A stretch of DNA of 64,000 bases from Dyadobacter sp. 676 (GCF_040448675.1 NZ_CP159289.1:7220079-7284078); one strand, 5' to 3'. Counted from the first letter of the stretch, positions 16,801 through 26,674 are shown. Made by a program: numbers and translations. The notes: generated from the sequence alone by a model not told the origin.

Positions 16801-18114
16801 ATGATGAATTTCAAACAGAACCTGACTGTACTCTTCTGGCTGTACAGACAAAAAGCGAAAGCAGACGGCAAAGCTCCTATTTACGCCAGAATCACAATCG
16901 ACGGTAAGTACACCGAAATTTCAACGGGCAAAAAAGTAAACCCGGTCTGCTGGGACTTGGATGTCAAGCAGGTCACTGGCTCGGGACTGGAAGTAAAACT
17001 GGCGAACCAGAAACTGGCCCAATTGCAAACTGACGTCGAACGGATTTTCAACGGCCTTCAAACTCAGTTCCCTGAGGTGACCCCGGCGATGGTCAAGAAC
17101 GTTTACCTAGGTAAACCTGCGGTCGACCAGCCTAAACTAGCCAAACCTGCTGCCAAAAGCGAGCAAACCGTGCTGGAAGTCTTTGATGAGTTCATCGCAA
17201 AGTTTGAGAAGCGGGTAGAACGGGAGAACGCTTCATTTGAGACCTTGAAACATTGGCGAAGCACCAAAAAGAAGGTGGCCGGTTTCATCAAATATCATTT
17301 CGATCGCGAGGATGTTCACTTTTCTTCTCTTCCCGACACCTTTGCCGAAGATTTGTACGATTATTTAACCCTACATGTTTCGAAACCGCTTGCAGAGGTG
17401 ACGGCCCGAAAGGAAATTAAATGGGTGCGTCAAATCGTCAAAATTGGGGTTAAGAAGAAATATATCCCTTCCAATCCCATGGAAGGCTTCAAGTGCTCTG
17501 GCGGCGATGTGGAGGTAATCCCGCTAGAATTCTGGCAGGTCGAGAAAATCCAGCAAAAGCAGTTTAGCGTTGACCGGATTTCTGAGGTTAGGGATGCATT
17601 CATTTTCCAATGTTTCACCGGCTTTGCCTATCAGGACATTTATGACCTCAGTCCGGAAAACGTCGTTCTGGTTGGGCATAGAAAAGAACGTTGGCTCGTG
17701 AAGCACAGAGGGAAGACAGAAGTGGGTGAAATGGTGCCGATCCTGCCGATCGTGGATCAACTCATAATAAAATATCAAGACCATCCTTACTGTATAGCAA
17801 ACCGCAAGCTGATCCCAGTTAACAGCAATTACCGCTACAACGTATATTTGAAGGACATTGCTCAGCTATGTGAAATCCGGGATGTTAGTGGAGGTATCAG
17901 AAGGCTGGATACGCATGACGCACGACATTTCTTCGCAGATATGATGCTCAACAATGGCGTTCCTCTGGAAGATGTCAGCAAAATGTTGGGCCACCGAAGC
18001 ATTAGAACAACGATGCGTTACTGTCGAGTGAGAAAGTCGAGGATTAGCGCGAACGTTGCATTAGTGAAAAACAAGCTATTTACCAAGGCAGGTAAACTTC
18101 GGCAAGCCTCTTGA
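16801..18114 (+). CDS. Tyrosine recombinase/integrase
   Basis: 437 residues from the ATG at 16801. The N-terminal arm-binding domain has the Bacteroidota pattern PIYARITIDGKYTEISTG (residues 27-44). A SAM-like core-binding domain spans about 120-215. The catalytic domain has the first Arg near SEVRDAF, the box HDARHFFADMMLNNGV near 380 (H-x-x-R) and LGHRSIRTTMRYCRV with the Tyr near 407. This is the type found in conjugative transposons and mobilizable islands. Repeats lie upstream and a strong hairpin just downstream, so this may be one end of an integrated element. Confidence 0.9.
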   Translation: MMNFKQNLTVLFWLYRQKAKADGKAPIYARITIDGKYTEISTGKKVNPVCWDLDVKQVTGSGLEVKLANQKLAQLQTDVERIFNGLQTQFPEVTPAMVKNVYLGKPAVDQPKLAKPAAKSEQTVLEVFDEFIAKFEKRVERENASFETLKHWRSTKKKVAGFIKYHFDREDVHFSSLPDTFAEDLYDYLTLHVSKPLAEVTARKEIKWVRQIVKIGVKKKYIPSNPMEGFKCSGGDVEVIPLEFWQVEKIQQKQFSVDRISEVRDAFIFQCFTGFAYQDIYDLSPENVVLVGHRKERWLVKHRGKTEVGEMVPILPIVDQLIIKYQDHPYCIANRKLIPVNSNYRYNVYLKDIAQLCEIRDVSGGIRRLDTHDARHFFADMMLNNGVPLEDVSKMLGHRSIRTTMRYCRVRKSRISANVALVKNKLFTKAGKLRQAS

Positions 18115-18118
18115 CGGT

Positions 18119-18172
18119 CAGTATTCTGGCTGCGCGGTCGGGACCATCTCCCGACTGACAGCCAGAACACTG
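18119..18172. repeat. Strong hairpin after integrase
   Basis: CAGTATTCTGGCTG pairs with CAGCCAGAACACTG (one mismatch). Inside lies a second stem, GTCGGGA with TCCCGAC. There is no T-run, so it is not a canonical terminator. It could be a recombination site or an mRNA 3' stabiliser. Five bases separate it from the integrase stop. Confidence 0.7.
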
Positions 18173-18446
18173 AAGACTCAGGTAGAACCTAAGACCCAGC
18201 TTAATATGTAGCTTGTCAGTTGCACTGGAAATAAATTAGCGCTTAACTTGTGAACTATTCGTTTACAAATTACCCTTCGCTTACGTCTCATAATTGATGA
18301 TATCAAAAATTCTTCTTGGAGGCAAGCCGGTGAGCCTTTCAGTGGATTCGATACCAATCCTCAGGCTTATAATAGGGGGCGCAACGTTTTTCGAACGGAT
18401 GATGAGGAGACAAATGTATCTTAGGCATTACTGAAATTTTTTGAGC

Positions 18447-18590
18447 ATGGCACAAGTGAAGGACACCTCGCATCCGAGCCCCTGGTTTATTCTCTTTATG
18501 TTTGGAATAGGAATTGCGCTACTCATCATAATCAGACCGAATGACGTGGTTCCTTTTTGGTTCATACTTTTGCGGGTCTGTAGATATTAA
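18447..18590 (+). CDS. Possible 47-residue membrane peptide
   Basis: An ATG at 18447 opens a frame for a peptide with one hydrophobic segment (WFILFMFGIGIALLIIIRP) and a stop at 18590. No homologue is recognised. Its 3' end abuts an IS3 fragment, so it may be a truncated gene or chance. Confidence 0.25.
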   Translation: MAQVKDTSHPSPWFILFMFGIGIALLIIIRPNDVVPFWFILLRVCRY

Positions 18591-18601
18591 AAACTCAATT
18601 C

Positions 18602-18741
18602 TTATCCAGTTTGTCCGTAATATTCAGCTTCAAAAGCTGCCGGATTTTGGTAGTTTAGTGCCGAATACAATCTTCTGGTATTGTAATGCGACACAGTATT
18701 ATAAAACACGAGCAACGTATCTGATGATGCTCATATTTGCG
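18602..18741 (-). pseudogene. IS3-family transposase C-terminal fragment
   Basis: A minus-strand frame reads YNTVSHYNTRRLYSALNY, then QNPAAFEAEYYGQTG and a stop at 18602. This is the typical C-terminus of IS3 orfB proteins (YN-x-x-R-x-H/Y-x-x-L-x-Y-x-x-P). A stop blocks the frame upstream, leaving only about 45 residues. Confidence 0.65.
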
Positions 18742-18808
18742 TATATTACGATTACTTTCAACGGTCTGGATATATCCTGATAAGCGGTAGCATTCAAAAA
18801 ATCAATCA

Positions 18809-19648
18809 ATGGTTTCTGGTTTGGTGAAATGTAATACTGTGGTAATCGTTCCCTACTTTGGAGAGCTGCCCTGGTATTTTTGGTACTTTATTAAAAGTTG
18901 TGAAAATAATCCTGATTTTCACTTCTTGTTGATCGGCGACAGTTTTGACGCTGTCGATTGCCCGGCTAATGTTATGATTGTTCCAATGAATCTGAATGAG
19001 TTGGCAGAATTGATATGTACAAAACTTGGCTTTCCCGTTCAACTAAGTAAGGCTTACAAATTATGTGATTTTAAGCCTGCATATGGCCTGATCTTTTCGG
19101 ATTTTATAGCGGATTATCAATTTTGGGCACAATCCGATATTGATGTGATTTTTGGAAAATTGTCATCTTTTTTAACCCCGGATTTCCTGAGCCAGTATGA
19201 CTACGTAAGTGTAAGGCACGATTATACGTCCGGGTGCTTCTCAGTTTTCAGAAACCTAGATTGGGTAAACCGCCTGTTTATGCTCAGTAAGGATTATGAA
19301 ATGGTTTATCAGAGCCCAGGGAATTATTGTTTTGATCAGTGTAATTATACTATGGACTATTTGACCAATGGGGGTGACCTGTTTAAAAAATTTACTGAAA
19401 TTGAGAGCTTTACGCATGTAGTCCGCAAGGAGCAGGCAGGAGAGCGTATCAGAGCCCATTTCGATTTTATTCTGATCGAGGGGCTTCCGGGCAGGATCAA
19501 GTATGATAGGGGTAGACTTATCTACCAGAACCGGTTTGAAGCGATTCTTTATCACCTCTATCATTTCAAGCGGGTTTATTTTCCTGCCAGGAAACCTGCT
19601 ATTATACCAAAGCGTTTTAGGATAAGTGTTAGCAGAATCTACTGCTGA
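18809..19648 (+). CDS. Glycosyltransferase-like protein (DUF6625 type)
   Basis: 279 residues. The N-terminal VVIVPYFGELPWYFWYFI and the metal-site-like FWAQSDIDVIFG near residue 110 are typical of a Bacteroidota family related to GT-A glycosyltransferases and often placed beside capsule or peptide export genes. It converges on the cluster 2 HlyD gene (stops 3 bases apart), so it is not part of that operon but is a near neighbour. Its product may modify the cluster 2 peptide or cell-surface sugar. Family name recalled from pattern only. Confidence 0.65.
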   Translation: MVSGLVKCNTVVIVPYFGELPWYFWYFIKSCENNPDFHFLLIGDSFDAVDCPANVMIVPMNLNELAELICTKLGFPVQLSKAYKLCDFKPAYGLIFSDFIADYQFWAQSDIDVIFGKLSSFLTPDFLSQYDYVSVRHDYTSGCFSVFRNLDWVNRLFMLSKDYEMVYQSPGNYCFDQCNYTMDYLTNGGDLFKKFTEIESFTHVVRKEQAGERIRAHFDFILIEGLPGRIKYDRGRLIYQNRFEAILYHLYHFKRVYFPARKPAIIPKRFRISVSRIYC

Positions 19649-19651
19649 TCG

Positions 19652-20928
19652 CTATTTCCCGGATTGGAAGATCTCGATCAGGCGCCAGATCAGTTTTTTG
19701 TCGTCGGTAATTATTTCGGCCGTACCGCGAAGACCGCTTCGGTATTTAAGCTTTTTGCCATACGTGGTATTTAGTTTAGAAGGCAGATCGACAAATCCCC
19801 AGTAGATATCTTGTTTGTCGGCAGTGGCAGAGATGCTCCCCAATTTCCCTTGTAACAACCCATACTCACGATATTGAAAACCATCCAGGCGAACGAAAAC
19901 GCGTTGACCTTCCTGCAACTTGCCCTGATTGAATTGTTTGATTTGAATGATCCCTTGGTAATTTTCTGTTTTTGGTTCAATATCAAACAACTGATCACCC
20001 GAAGCGACCTGCATTTGCTCTTGCAAAGGTATCTTATATGAGAGTGTCCCACTCACCGGGGCGGTTATCAGATATTTGATTTTCCATGCCCGCAGACTGG
20101 TCGTTAATGTTCTGAGTGACTTTTTGACCTTATTCTTGTAGATGAGCACAGTATTATCGAGCGAAATCATTTCGGCTTTTTTGCTGGTCTGCCTGACAGA
20201 ATTTTCAATAAATGCTGATTTGGTTATTGCCAGAGGCAATTCTTTCTCAACCAATTTTGCCTTTTCTCTGCCATACTCCAATTTCGAGATGGTTTTCTGC
20301 TCAAATAATTTCTTTTGAATTTCGTGGTCGTCCCTGGCCAGATCCAACTGTCGTTCGGTAAGCTGCATCTGTTGCCGAAGGTTGTCTTCAAGGTTTGCAA
20401 GAGCATCGATATCGTTTTGCAGGAGTCGCCTCCTTTGTAAATAAAAGTTCTTACCCAGTGAGGACTGAAGCTCCTCCAGCTGGGAGAAAAAGTCTTGGAA
20501 CGGGGTCTCCAATTCACCGAGTTGGCTAAATTGGTGCAAATCAAGCTTATCAAGTTCATCCCACTTGTCGTGATGGACCCATTGCTCGGCCTGAGCGGTG
20601 AAGGTTTCAAGTGCAAGCACTTGTTTGTAGTCCGCCGGACTCTCCAACATAGCAACGATTCCGCCTTTTGCGACGACATCTCCGTTTAAATTGTTGATTT
20701 TGATAAGTTTTCCATTAACCGTCGCTACCATGCTTCTGGGAGGATCTTTCGTAGTCAAAATAAAGCTTGCTGTCACTACATCCGGATATTGAATCCAGCA
20801 TGTGAGTGCAATGCAACAGGTGAAAAAAATAGGAAAAGAGCCGATCCATAGCTGATAAGCCAACCCGGAGGCCTGGATATAATCTGCTGGACTTCCTCGC
20901 AGTGGTCTTCGAAAACACTGTCGTTCAT
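19652..20928 (-). pseudogene. HlyD-family membrane-fusion protein, cluster 2, with N-terminal frameshift
   Basis: The frame from 20860 to 19652 encodes the barrel-sandwich, long helical hairpin and C-terminal parts of an adaptor paralogous to 6248-7594. The true N-terminus (MNDSVFEDH, then SRPPGWLISYGS) lies in another frame starting at the ATG 20928. The frames meet in an A-run of 7 (20823-20829 on the plus strand). One extra base there restores an RPP...YPDV segment of 33 residues, the same length as in the cluster 1 protein. Without it, translation would need a TTG inside the membrane segment. The break may be a sequencing error, slippage-corrected, or real loss. Confidence 0.8.
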
Positions 20929-20966
20929 TTTTTTACGGTTTGCTCATTAGAAATATCTCTCCATTA

Positions 20967-23333
20967 TCAGTTATTTGGCAGGTCAAGCTGTGCGCTGACC
21001 AAAGCATGGTATTTTCCCCTTTTTTTTATCAATTCGTCGTGCTTGCCGATTTCCTGAATTTTTCCCCTCTCAATAACAACGATTTGATCGGCATGCCTGA
21101 CCGTGCTAAGGCGATGGGCAACAATGACAACGGTTCTGCTTTCGAAAAATTTATTCAGATTTCTCACAATGGTAGCCTCGTTTGTTGCATCGAGCGCGTT
21201 GGTCGCTTCGTCAAAGAGAATTATTCGAGGATCCTTGTAGACCGCTCTTGCGATCAGGATCCGTTGTTTTTGCCCCTGGCTGAGTGGGTTACCTTCTGCG
21301 CCGATCTTGGTTTGATAACCCAGCGGCAGAGCTTCGATGAAGTCATGAATGTTTGCCGTGTATGCAGCCTGATATAATTTCTGTGGGTTAATTCGCTGTT
21401 CGCCGACAGCAATATTTCGCGCGATCGTGTCCGAGAAAATAAAGCCGTCCTGCATAACCACACCACATTGTCCACGCCATTCGCTGTGAGATATAGCTGC
21501 AAAACTCAATCCTTCGCCCGGTGCATCTTCTTTATTTGTGTCTTGCGCGGGAGGACAAAGTCTGATGCTGCCCGACTTGGGTTGATAAAATTTAAGCAGC
21601 AGCTTTAGAAGCGTTGTTTTCCCGCTTCCGCTGGCTCCGACAAGTGCGGTGATTTTGCCATGTGGAATTTTCAGGTCGATGTTATTGAGAACAGGATCTG
21701 AATCCTGACCTGGATAGGAGAATGTCAATCCATCGAAACAGATATCGAACCGGGAACCCCAAACTCGTCGCAGCTCAGCATCGTGCGGTTCTTCATCGCT
21801 CAGGTGCTGAACTTCGTTGAGCCTTTCCATGCTCATCCGGGCATCCTGCCAGCCCTGCAGGAATGAAACAAGCTGTTCTATAGGGGCATTGAATTGACCC
21901 ATGATGTATTGTACTGAAACCATCTGACCAACCGTGAGCGTGCCGTCGATGACAGAAGAAACCGTAAGGTAGGTTACCAGAATATTCTTGCTGTTATTGA
22001 TAAACAGCGCGCCGGCTTGTTGAAACTGGGCGACTGAAAGGCTCCTTACACCCCAATGAAACAGTTGGGCCTGGGTCCTTTCCCAAGCCCAACGTTTAAC
22101 CCGTTCGGCGCGAGCGAGTTTAATGTCCTGCATCCCTTGTATCAACTGAATAACTTCGCTTTGGTTTTGTGACTGTATTTCAAAGCGTTTCATGTCGATG
22201 CTGCGTCTTCTGCGAAAGAAGAATATGACCCAGAGGCAATATGCAACAGAAAAAAGAGCGGTGAGCGTGAACACCTGAATTTGATAATAGGCCAAAAGCG
22301 CCCCGAAAATTGCCAGGTTCGCCATAGATAATGCACTGCTGATAGCCTGCCCGGTAAGAAACGACTCAATTCGCTGATGGTCCCCGATTCGCTGCATGAT
22401 GTCACCAAACATCTTTGTATCAAAGAAGGAAATGGGCAGCTTCATGAGCTTTGCCAAAAAGTCTGATAAGATCGTCAGGTTAATCCGGGAACTGATATGT
22501 AGAAGAATCCAGCTTCTGAGGAAATCAACGGATGTGATACTGGTGAGCAAAATTGCCTGTGCTACCAATACAAGGTTGACAAAAGATAAGTCTTGAGTAC
22601 CAATTCCGATGTCTACTACTGCCTGCGCCAAGAGCGGCAGCAGGATCGAAAGAAAGCTTCCGATAAACATTGTCAGAACCAGCTGTGCGATTAATTTTCT
22701 ATATTTTCCCAAGTAGGAAATGAGCCGCGCGGTATTGGTGCCATGGGGTGTTTCCCCGCTGAGCGTCGGGAAATTTTCATCGGGCTCTAAAAGAAGGGAA
22801 ATACCGTCACGGCCAGTTGCGCTCCTTGCTGATAGCCACTTTTGTTCGAATTCTTCGGATGAGTATGAGACCAGACCCATTGCCGGGTCAGAGATAAAAA
22901 AACGGTACTGCCTTCGGGTGTTTGTATTTGGTAAATGAGGGTGCTGCTCATGCCGCCGGGCGTCTGTTGCGTGTGAGACGCCACTTTTTCTGCCTCCCCG
23001 GATATTTCTCAAAAGATCGCGGCCTAGCCAGGGCCAATCGCCATTGATTTTGTACAAGACTACGTAATGATTTTGCTCCCAATGCAGTATGCAGGGGAGC
23101 TGAGCCTGTTCAATGAGCTGAAACAGGTTTAATCTGACTCCGGCCGTGCGAAACCCAATCTGTTCGGCTGTGTCGGCTAAACTCATCATCGATACCCCCG
23201 TCTTGCCGATGTCAGTTTTGTCACGGATTGTTTGTGCGGAATAGTGGCGGCCATAATACTTAGCCACAATGCGCAGACAGGTCGGACCGCAGTCCATTTG
23301 GTCTAGCTGGAAGTAATGGGGGAAGTTTCGCAT
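20967..23333 (-). CDS. C39-peptidase ABC exporter (PCAT), cluster 2
   Basis: 788 residues from the ATG at 23333, chosen as the start of the C39 domain (FQLDQMDCGPTC). The catalytic His is in LHWEQNHYVVLYKI and the Asp in ISDPAMG. Here too an extra basic segment of about 45 residues (DLLRNIRGGRKSGVSHATDA) separates them. Six membrane helices follow. The ATPase carries GASGSGKTTLLK, LSQGQKQRILIARA, IILFDEATNALD and VAHRLST. It is closely similar to the cluster 1 exporter throughout. It should cleave and export precursor 2, encoded just upstream. Confidence 0.93.
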   Translation of the reverse strand: MRNFPHYFQLDQMDCGPTCLRIVAKYYGRHYSAQTIRDKTDIGKTGVSMMSLADTAEQIGFRTAGVRLNLFQLIEQAQLPCILHWEQNHYVVLYKINGDWPWLGRDLLRNIRGGRKSGVSHATDARRHEQHPHLPNTNTRRQYRFFISDPAMGLVSYSSEEFEQKWLSARSATGRDGISLLLEPDENFPTLSGETPHGTNTARLISYLGKYRKLIAQLVLTMFIGSFLSILLPLLAQAVVDIGIGTQDLSFVNLVLVAQAILLTSITSVDFLRSWILLHISSRINLTILSDFLAKLMKLPISFFDTKMFGDIMQRIGDHQRIESFLTGQAISSALSMANLAIFGALLAYYQIQVFTLTALFSVAYCLWVIFFFRRRRSIDMKRFEIQSQNQSEVIQLIQGMQDIKLARAERVKRWAWERTQAQLFHWGVRSLSVAQFQQAGALFINNSKNILVTYLTVSSVIDGTLTVGQMVSVQYIMGQFNAPIEQLVSFLQGWQDARMSMERLNEVQHLSDEEPHDAELRRVWGSRFDICFDGLTFSYPGQDSDPVLNNIDLKIPHGKITALVGASGSGKTTLLKLLLKFYQPKSGSIRLCPPAQDTNKEDAPGEGLSFAAISHSEWRGQCGVVMQDGFIFSDTIARNIAVGEQRINPQKLYQAAYTANIHDFIEALPLGYQTKIGAEGNPLSQGQKQRILIARAVYKDPRIILFDEATNALDATNEATIVRNLNKFFESRTVVIVAHRLSTVRHADQIVVIERGKIQEIGKHDELIKKRGKYHALVSAQLDLPNN

Positions 23334-23453
23334 TGCGTTGCTCTGCCTGTCATGAAGACCAATTAAGAATTGGCGATTTCGAAAAAACTTGCAACCGGAT
23401 CCATGTTCCGGCTGCAAGGGGCCGACCGTTATGACGATCTGTATTGACGGTAA

Positions 23454-23648
23454 TTATCCTCCGCAGCTACCTATGCCGATACCTACGGCATTGCAGCGGC
23501 ATCCGCCTCCTACTGGCGTATAGCATTCACCGGTATTTGTTCCGATAGTGCAGCTTCCCGAGCAGCTTCCTTCAGAGTCGCCGGCCATAATTTTTTTCAT
23601 TTCGTTTCTGCTCAGACGCTTGACGTTCTCCAGACTAAGTTTTTTCAT
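23454..23648 (-). CDS. GG-leader, six-cysteine peptide precursor 2
   Basis: 64 residues. The leader MKKLSLENVKRLSRNEMKKI ends in a small-residue site (MAG), the Bacteroidota GG-type leader. The core begins about DSEGSCSGSC and ends GIGSCGG. It is Gly- and Cys-rich (six Cys) with little charge. Leader and Cys count match precursor 1, but core sequences are unrelated, so the two operons probably make different disulfide-bonded peptides. Encoded between the VKOR-thioredoxin gene and the C39 exporter gene. Confidence 0.85.
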   Translation of the reverse strand: MKKLSLENVKRLSRNEMKKIMAGDSEGSCSGSCTIGTNTGECYTPVGGGCRCNAVGIGIGSCGG

Positions 23649-23722
23649 TTGGTTGAAATATTGAGTTGTTTGCCTACTCTGTTACAGGTTTTTGGGCAAC
23701 CACCTTTCCTTGCAAGAAAATC

Positions 23723-25333
23723 TTATAGGATATGTTCAATTTCTTCGACTTTGTAGTTTTCTGGAAGACGGTAGCCATTTATGAAAATTGTCGGTGTATG
23801 CGTGACGTTTGCAAGTATGCACCACGTACTCATCGAGTCAATCTCGGTGTCGGCAGTGGCCAAATCACCCTTGACGGGGAATTTCGCTGAAAGTCCCTCA
23901 AAGCTCTTTTCTTCTGTGCTGTACCAATAGTGAAGTGCATGGTTCATAGCCGAAGTACCCAGAGCGTTCCTTATCAGAATAAAATATTTCACTACCCGGG
24001 CTCCCATGCTCGTTGCGGTGTTCTGGGATATATAAATGATCTTCATTTTAACATTTTGGTTTCGCTCGATTATTTTCTCGAGCACCGAATGGGATTTGCT
24101 ACAGGGGCTGCAATAGGGGTTACAGATTTTGATGATTGTATTGGTGGCCGAAGGATTACCCACATCAATTCCAATGTTTTCCCAGCCAGCAGGGACGGTA
24201 TCCTGATTGTGCAGCAAGGCGTCAAAGACCTCGGGATTATATTGCAAGCGCCGGTAAGCCGAACGGAAAAGGCGATGTTCGTGCACTTTCTCGGACAGGG
24301 GCTTGAACAGAATTAGCATTGCGGCCGGAAGCAGAAAACAGGCCGTTGCTATTATATATTCAACCGGATCTTCCGGCAAGGCAAAATAAACGTAATCTAA
24401 TGCAGACAGCCAGTAGGCCAGTTCGCAAAAAAGCGCTCCTTGAATCGCAAGGCATAATACGCACCATTGTTTGACAACTCTCCATTGGTAAAGCAGGCTG
24501 AAAGGGATGTAAAGCGCGGCCAGCACGGAGAATAGGCTTGCAAAAGAGAACCTGGTTGATGGTGCGATATTGTCGTTGCACAATATCAGTGCAGTCGCAG
24601 CAAAGTAGATGGAGCCAACTTCGGCCCAGGAAATACCCAGAATGTTGGAGCCTTTGCTGCTTAGGACTGCGTCGCAGTTAGTTTTTCCATTCAAAGCGCA
24701 TATGTTTTTAACAAAGCTGTTATTCCTGTCGACCTCAAAGGCCAATAGCAGAACAGATACAGAAAGGCCGAATGCCTTTACAAACAGGGGAAACCAGCTT
24801 TCAGAGAATAGCCTTGACAATTTGCCAATGTCTACCCATGCAGCCAGCGAACCGACTAGCATTAGCACACAAAGCGTCTTTAGAAGCAATGAGTTGCGTT
24901 CACTCGTGCGTTTTTCTTTGAACGAGACGTCTCCTCCTTTTTCGGGATCAAATATTTTCCAGACAACGTCGCGGTATCTGGTTACGAACTCTTCATAGGG
25001 CAGATAGGCTGGTTTGCGTCCTTTGTGATAAAAGCCAACTTTGCTTTCGGTTATCGATTCGACGACTACAAAATCCAGTCCGATCTCACTTGTTTTGAAA
25101 TACGCTATAAATGGCGTTTGCCCGGCCAGCTCCATGAAGTTGCTTTTGGGGATTTTGATAGCGGCATTCTCGACGCGGAATTTGTGGAAAACGTCACTTA
25201 ATGACAGTAGACTTGGGAAAGTCGGGTTTTCTTCAAGCGCATTAGCCAGCGTATTTCGGGAGATTTTGACATTCATCAGCCTTGCGTACGTAAAAGCGAC
25301 TGACTTTAGCTCGGTATTAAAGGTGTAAGCCAT
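23723..25333 (-). CDS. C39-like/VKOR/thioredoxin fusion, cluster 2
   Basis: 536 residues with the same order as the cluster 1 protein: an N-terminal C39-like domain without catalytic Cys (1-125), VKOR membrane helices with CALNGKTNCDAVLSSK near 210 and CVLC near 288, then a thioredoxin domain with NPYCSPCSKSH near 400. It should oxidise cysteines of exported peptides and recycle through quinone. It starts 126 bases after the TlpA gene and ends 74 before the precursor gene. Confidence 0.88.
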   Translation of the reverse strand: MAYTFNTELKSVAFTYARLMNVKISRNTLANALEENPTFPSLLSLSDVFHKFRVENAAIKIPKSNFMELAGQTPFIAYFKTSEIGLDFVVVESITESKVGFYHKGRKPAYLPYEEFVTRYRDVVWKIFDPEKGGDVSFKEKRTSERNSLLLKTLCVLMLVGSLAAWVDIGKLSRLFSESWFPLFVKAFGLSVSVLLLAFEVDRNNSFVKNICALNGKTNCDAVLSSKGSNILGISWAEVGSIYFAATALILCNDNIAPSTRFSFASLFSVLAALYIPFSLLYQWRVVKQWCVLCLAIQGALFCELAYWLSALDYVYFALPEDPVEYIIATACFLLPAAMLILFKPLSEKVHEHRLFRSAYRRLQYNPEVFDALLHNQDTVPAGWENIGIDVGNPSATNTIIKICNPYCSPCSKSHSVLEKIIERNQNVKMKIIYISQNTATSMGARVVKYFILIRNALGTSAMNHALHYWYSTEEKSFEGLSAKFPVKGDLATADTEIDSMSTWCILANVTHTPTIFINGYRLPENYKVEEIEHIL

Positions 25334-25459
25334 TGTATACCAGGTTTCTGAGTGAGGATCATTGAACTGTGCTTTGCCTTCGGTGATTTGCTCTCCATAG
25401 GTCTCCCGGTTCAGCTTTTTTGAGCTATTTACTTGTTGACCGGTTTGTCAGAAGAGATA

Positions 25460-26578
25460 CTATTTTACAGCGCCAAAGTTCTCTGCAAGGGTTCTTTCCA
25501 GAAGACGAAGGTTGGGGTCGGCCTGATCGGCCCGGGAATAAGAAATAGTTCCTTTTTTGTCCACGAGGTATACCTGTGGAATTGCAAGCACACCGTATTT
25601 TTTCAGTACTTCTATGTCATTGTATATATGTAAGCCCGGCAGATCGTACTTTTGCAGAGCAGCGCGATACTTCTTGGGGTCCGCGTCCAATGAGACAAAT
25701 ATAAACTCCAGCGAATCGGCAGGATAGCTGCTGCGTAGTTCCTTTATTTTCGGAAATTCCTCAATACACGGCGCACACCACGTTGCCCAGAAGGTAATGA
25801 GCACATTTTTCCCCTTGAAATTTTTGAGATCAATGGTTTGATTGTGGATATCAGTAGCGACAAACTCGACGGCCTTTTTGCCTTTTGTCAGTGAGCGACC
25901 GGTTAATCTGAGCTGGATTTCTTTTCCTTCCTTGCTGGATTTGCGCTGCTGGTCAAACTTTTGATCAAAAACCGCATTCAGATCACCGATATCATGATCA
26001 AGATAAACCAGCTCTCTTCGGAACAGCCAGAAAGCATAGTAGGATTCGGGTTTGTTTCTGACGTAATCCACTTTCTTGGCGGCTAATTTCCGGTTAAGGC
26101 TTTCGAAAACAGCGATCAGGGAATCTTGTCGGAACCACGATTTGTTGTTGGCCTTGAATGAGTCTATTGCGGCTGTTTCAGCGGCCGTAAATTTGTTGAT
26201 TGCCACCGCATCCGCCGACTTGTCGACATCAATGGTATTTTTTAGCATGCCTGCTTTGATGCTGGAGCCGTCCTTTTCAAATTTAATGACCGCGGGCTTT
26301 TGGTTTACCCAAAACCGGAAAGAACTTCCCTGATAGCCTACCATTATGGTGGTGAATTTGGCAACCGAGCTTCCGGATAAGTGCAATATGTTTGATTGAA
26401 GGGTGTCTTTTACCGGTATGTTGTCGTTGGTGCCATCATCGACAAAGACTTTAAGCTGCTTTGTCTTTAGTGAATCAGGAAACTGCAAATCTACCGAATA
26501 CTGATGTTGGCCGGCTGCCACCGAGCATATTAGCACGGCCGAAAGAAATCCGTTGAGAAATGAGCGAAGCGCTATCAT
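25460..26578 (-). CDS. TlpA-like secreted thioredoxin with DUF4369-type N-terminus, cluster 2
   Basis: 372 residues with an N-terminal signal peptide (FLNGFLSAVLICSVAAGQ). Residues about 25-220 are the beta-rich plus helical region seen ahead of Bacteroidota thioredoxins. The C-terminal redoxin domain has WATWCAPCIEEFP near 270 and the cis-Pro in LAIPQVYLVD. It is the first gene of the cluster 2 operon, whereas its cluster 1 counterpart lies after the precursor gene. A disulfide oxidoreductase for the exported peptide is the likely role. Confidence 0.85.
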   Translation of the reverse strand: MIALRSFLNGFLSAVLICSVAAGQHQYSVDLQFPDSLKTKQLKVFVDDGTNDNIPVKDTLQSNILHLSGSSVAKFTTIMVGYQGSSFRFWVNQKPAVIKFEKDGSSIKAGMLKNTIDVDKSADAVAINKFTAAETAAIDSFKANNKSWFRQDSLIAVFESLNRKLAAKKVDYVRNKPESYYAFWLFRRELVYLDHDIGDLNAVFDQKFDQQRKSSKEGKEIQLRLTGRSLTKGKKAVEFVATDIHNQTIDLKNFKGKNVLITFWATWCAPCIEEFPKIKELRSSYPADSLEFIFVSLDADPKKYRAALQKYDLPGLHIYNDIEVLKKYGVLAIPQVYLVDKKGTISYSRADQADPNLRLLERTLAENFGAVK

Positions 26579-26659
26579 GGGAAATATTTTGGAATAAGCT
26601 ACAAATAGATTTATTGTGACGTGTATGTATATACGTAAATAAATTTCTGTAAAAACAAA

Positions 26660-26670
26660 GGGGGGGGGGG
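26660..26670. repeat. Run of 11 G
   Basis: Homopolymer of 11 G on the plus strand, 82 bases upstream of the cluster 2 TlpA start and 4 bases past the stop of the next gene. Long G/C runs are slippage-prone, and in promoter regions can change spacing. Confidence 0.9.
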
Positions 26671-26674
26671 ATTT

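Noticed and set aside
6130..18741. One IS3 transposase split by insertion of cluster 1
   Set aside because: Both fragments are on the minus strand, but the catalytic segment lies at lower coordinates than the C-terminal segment, the wrong order for a simple split.
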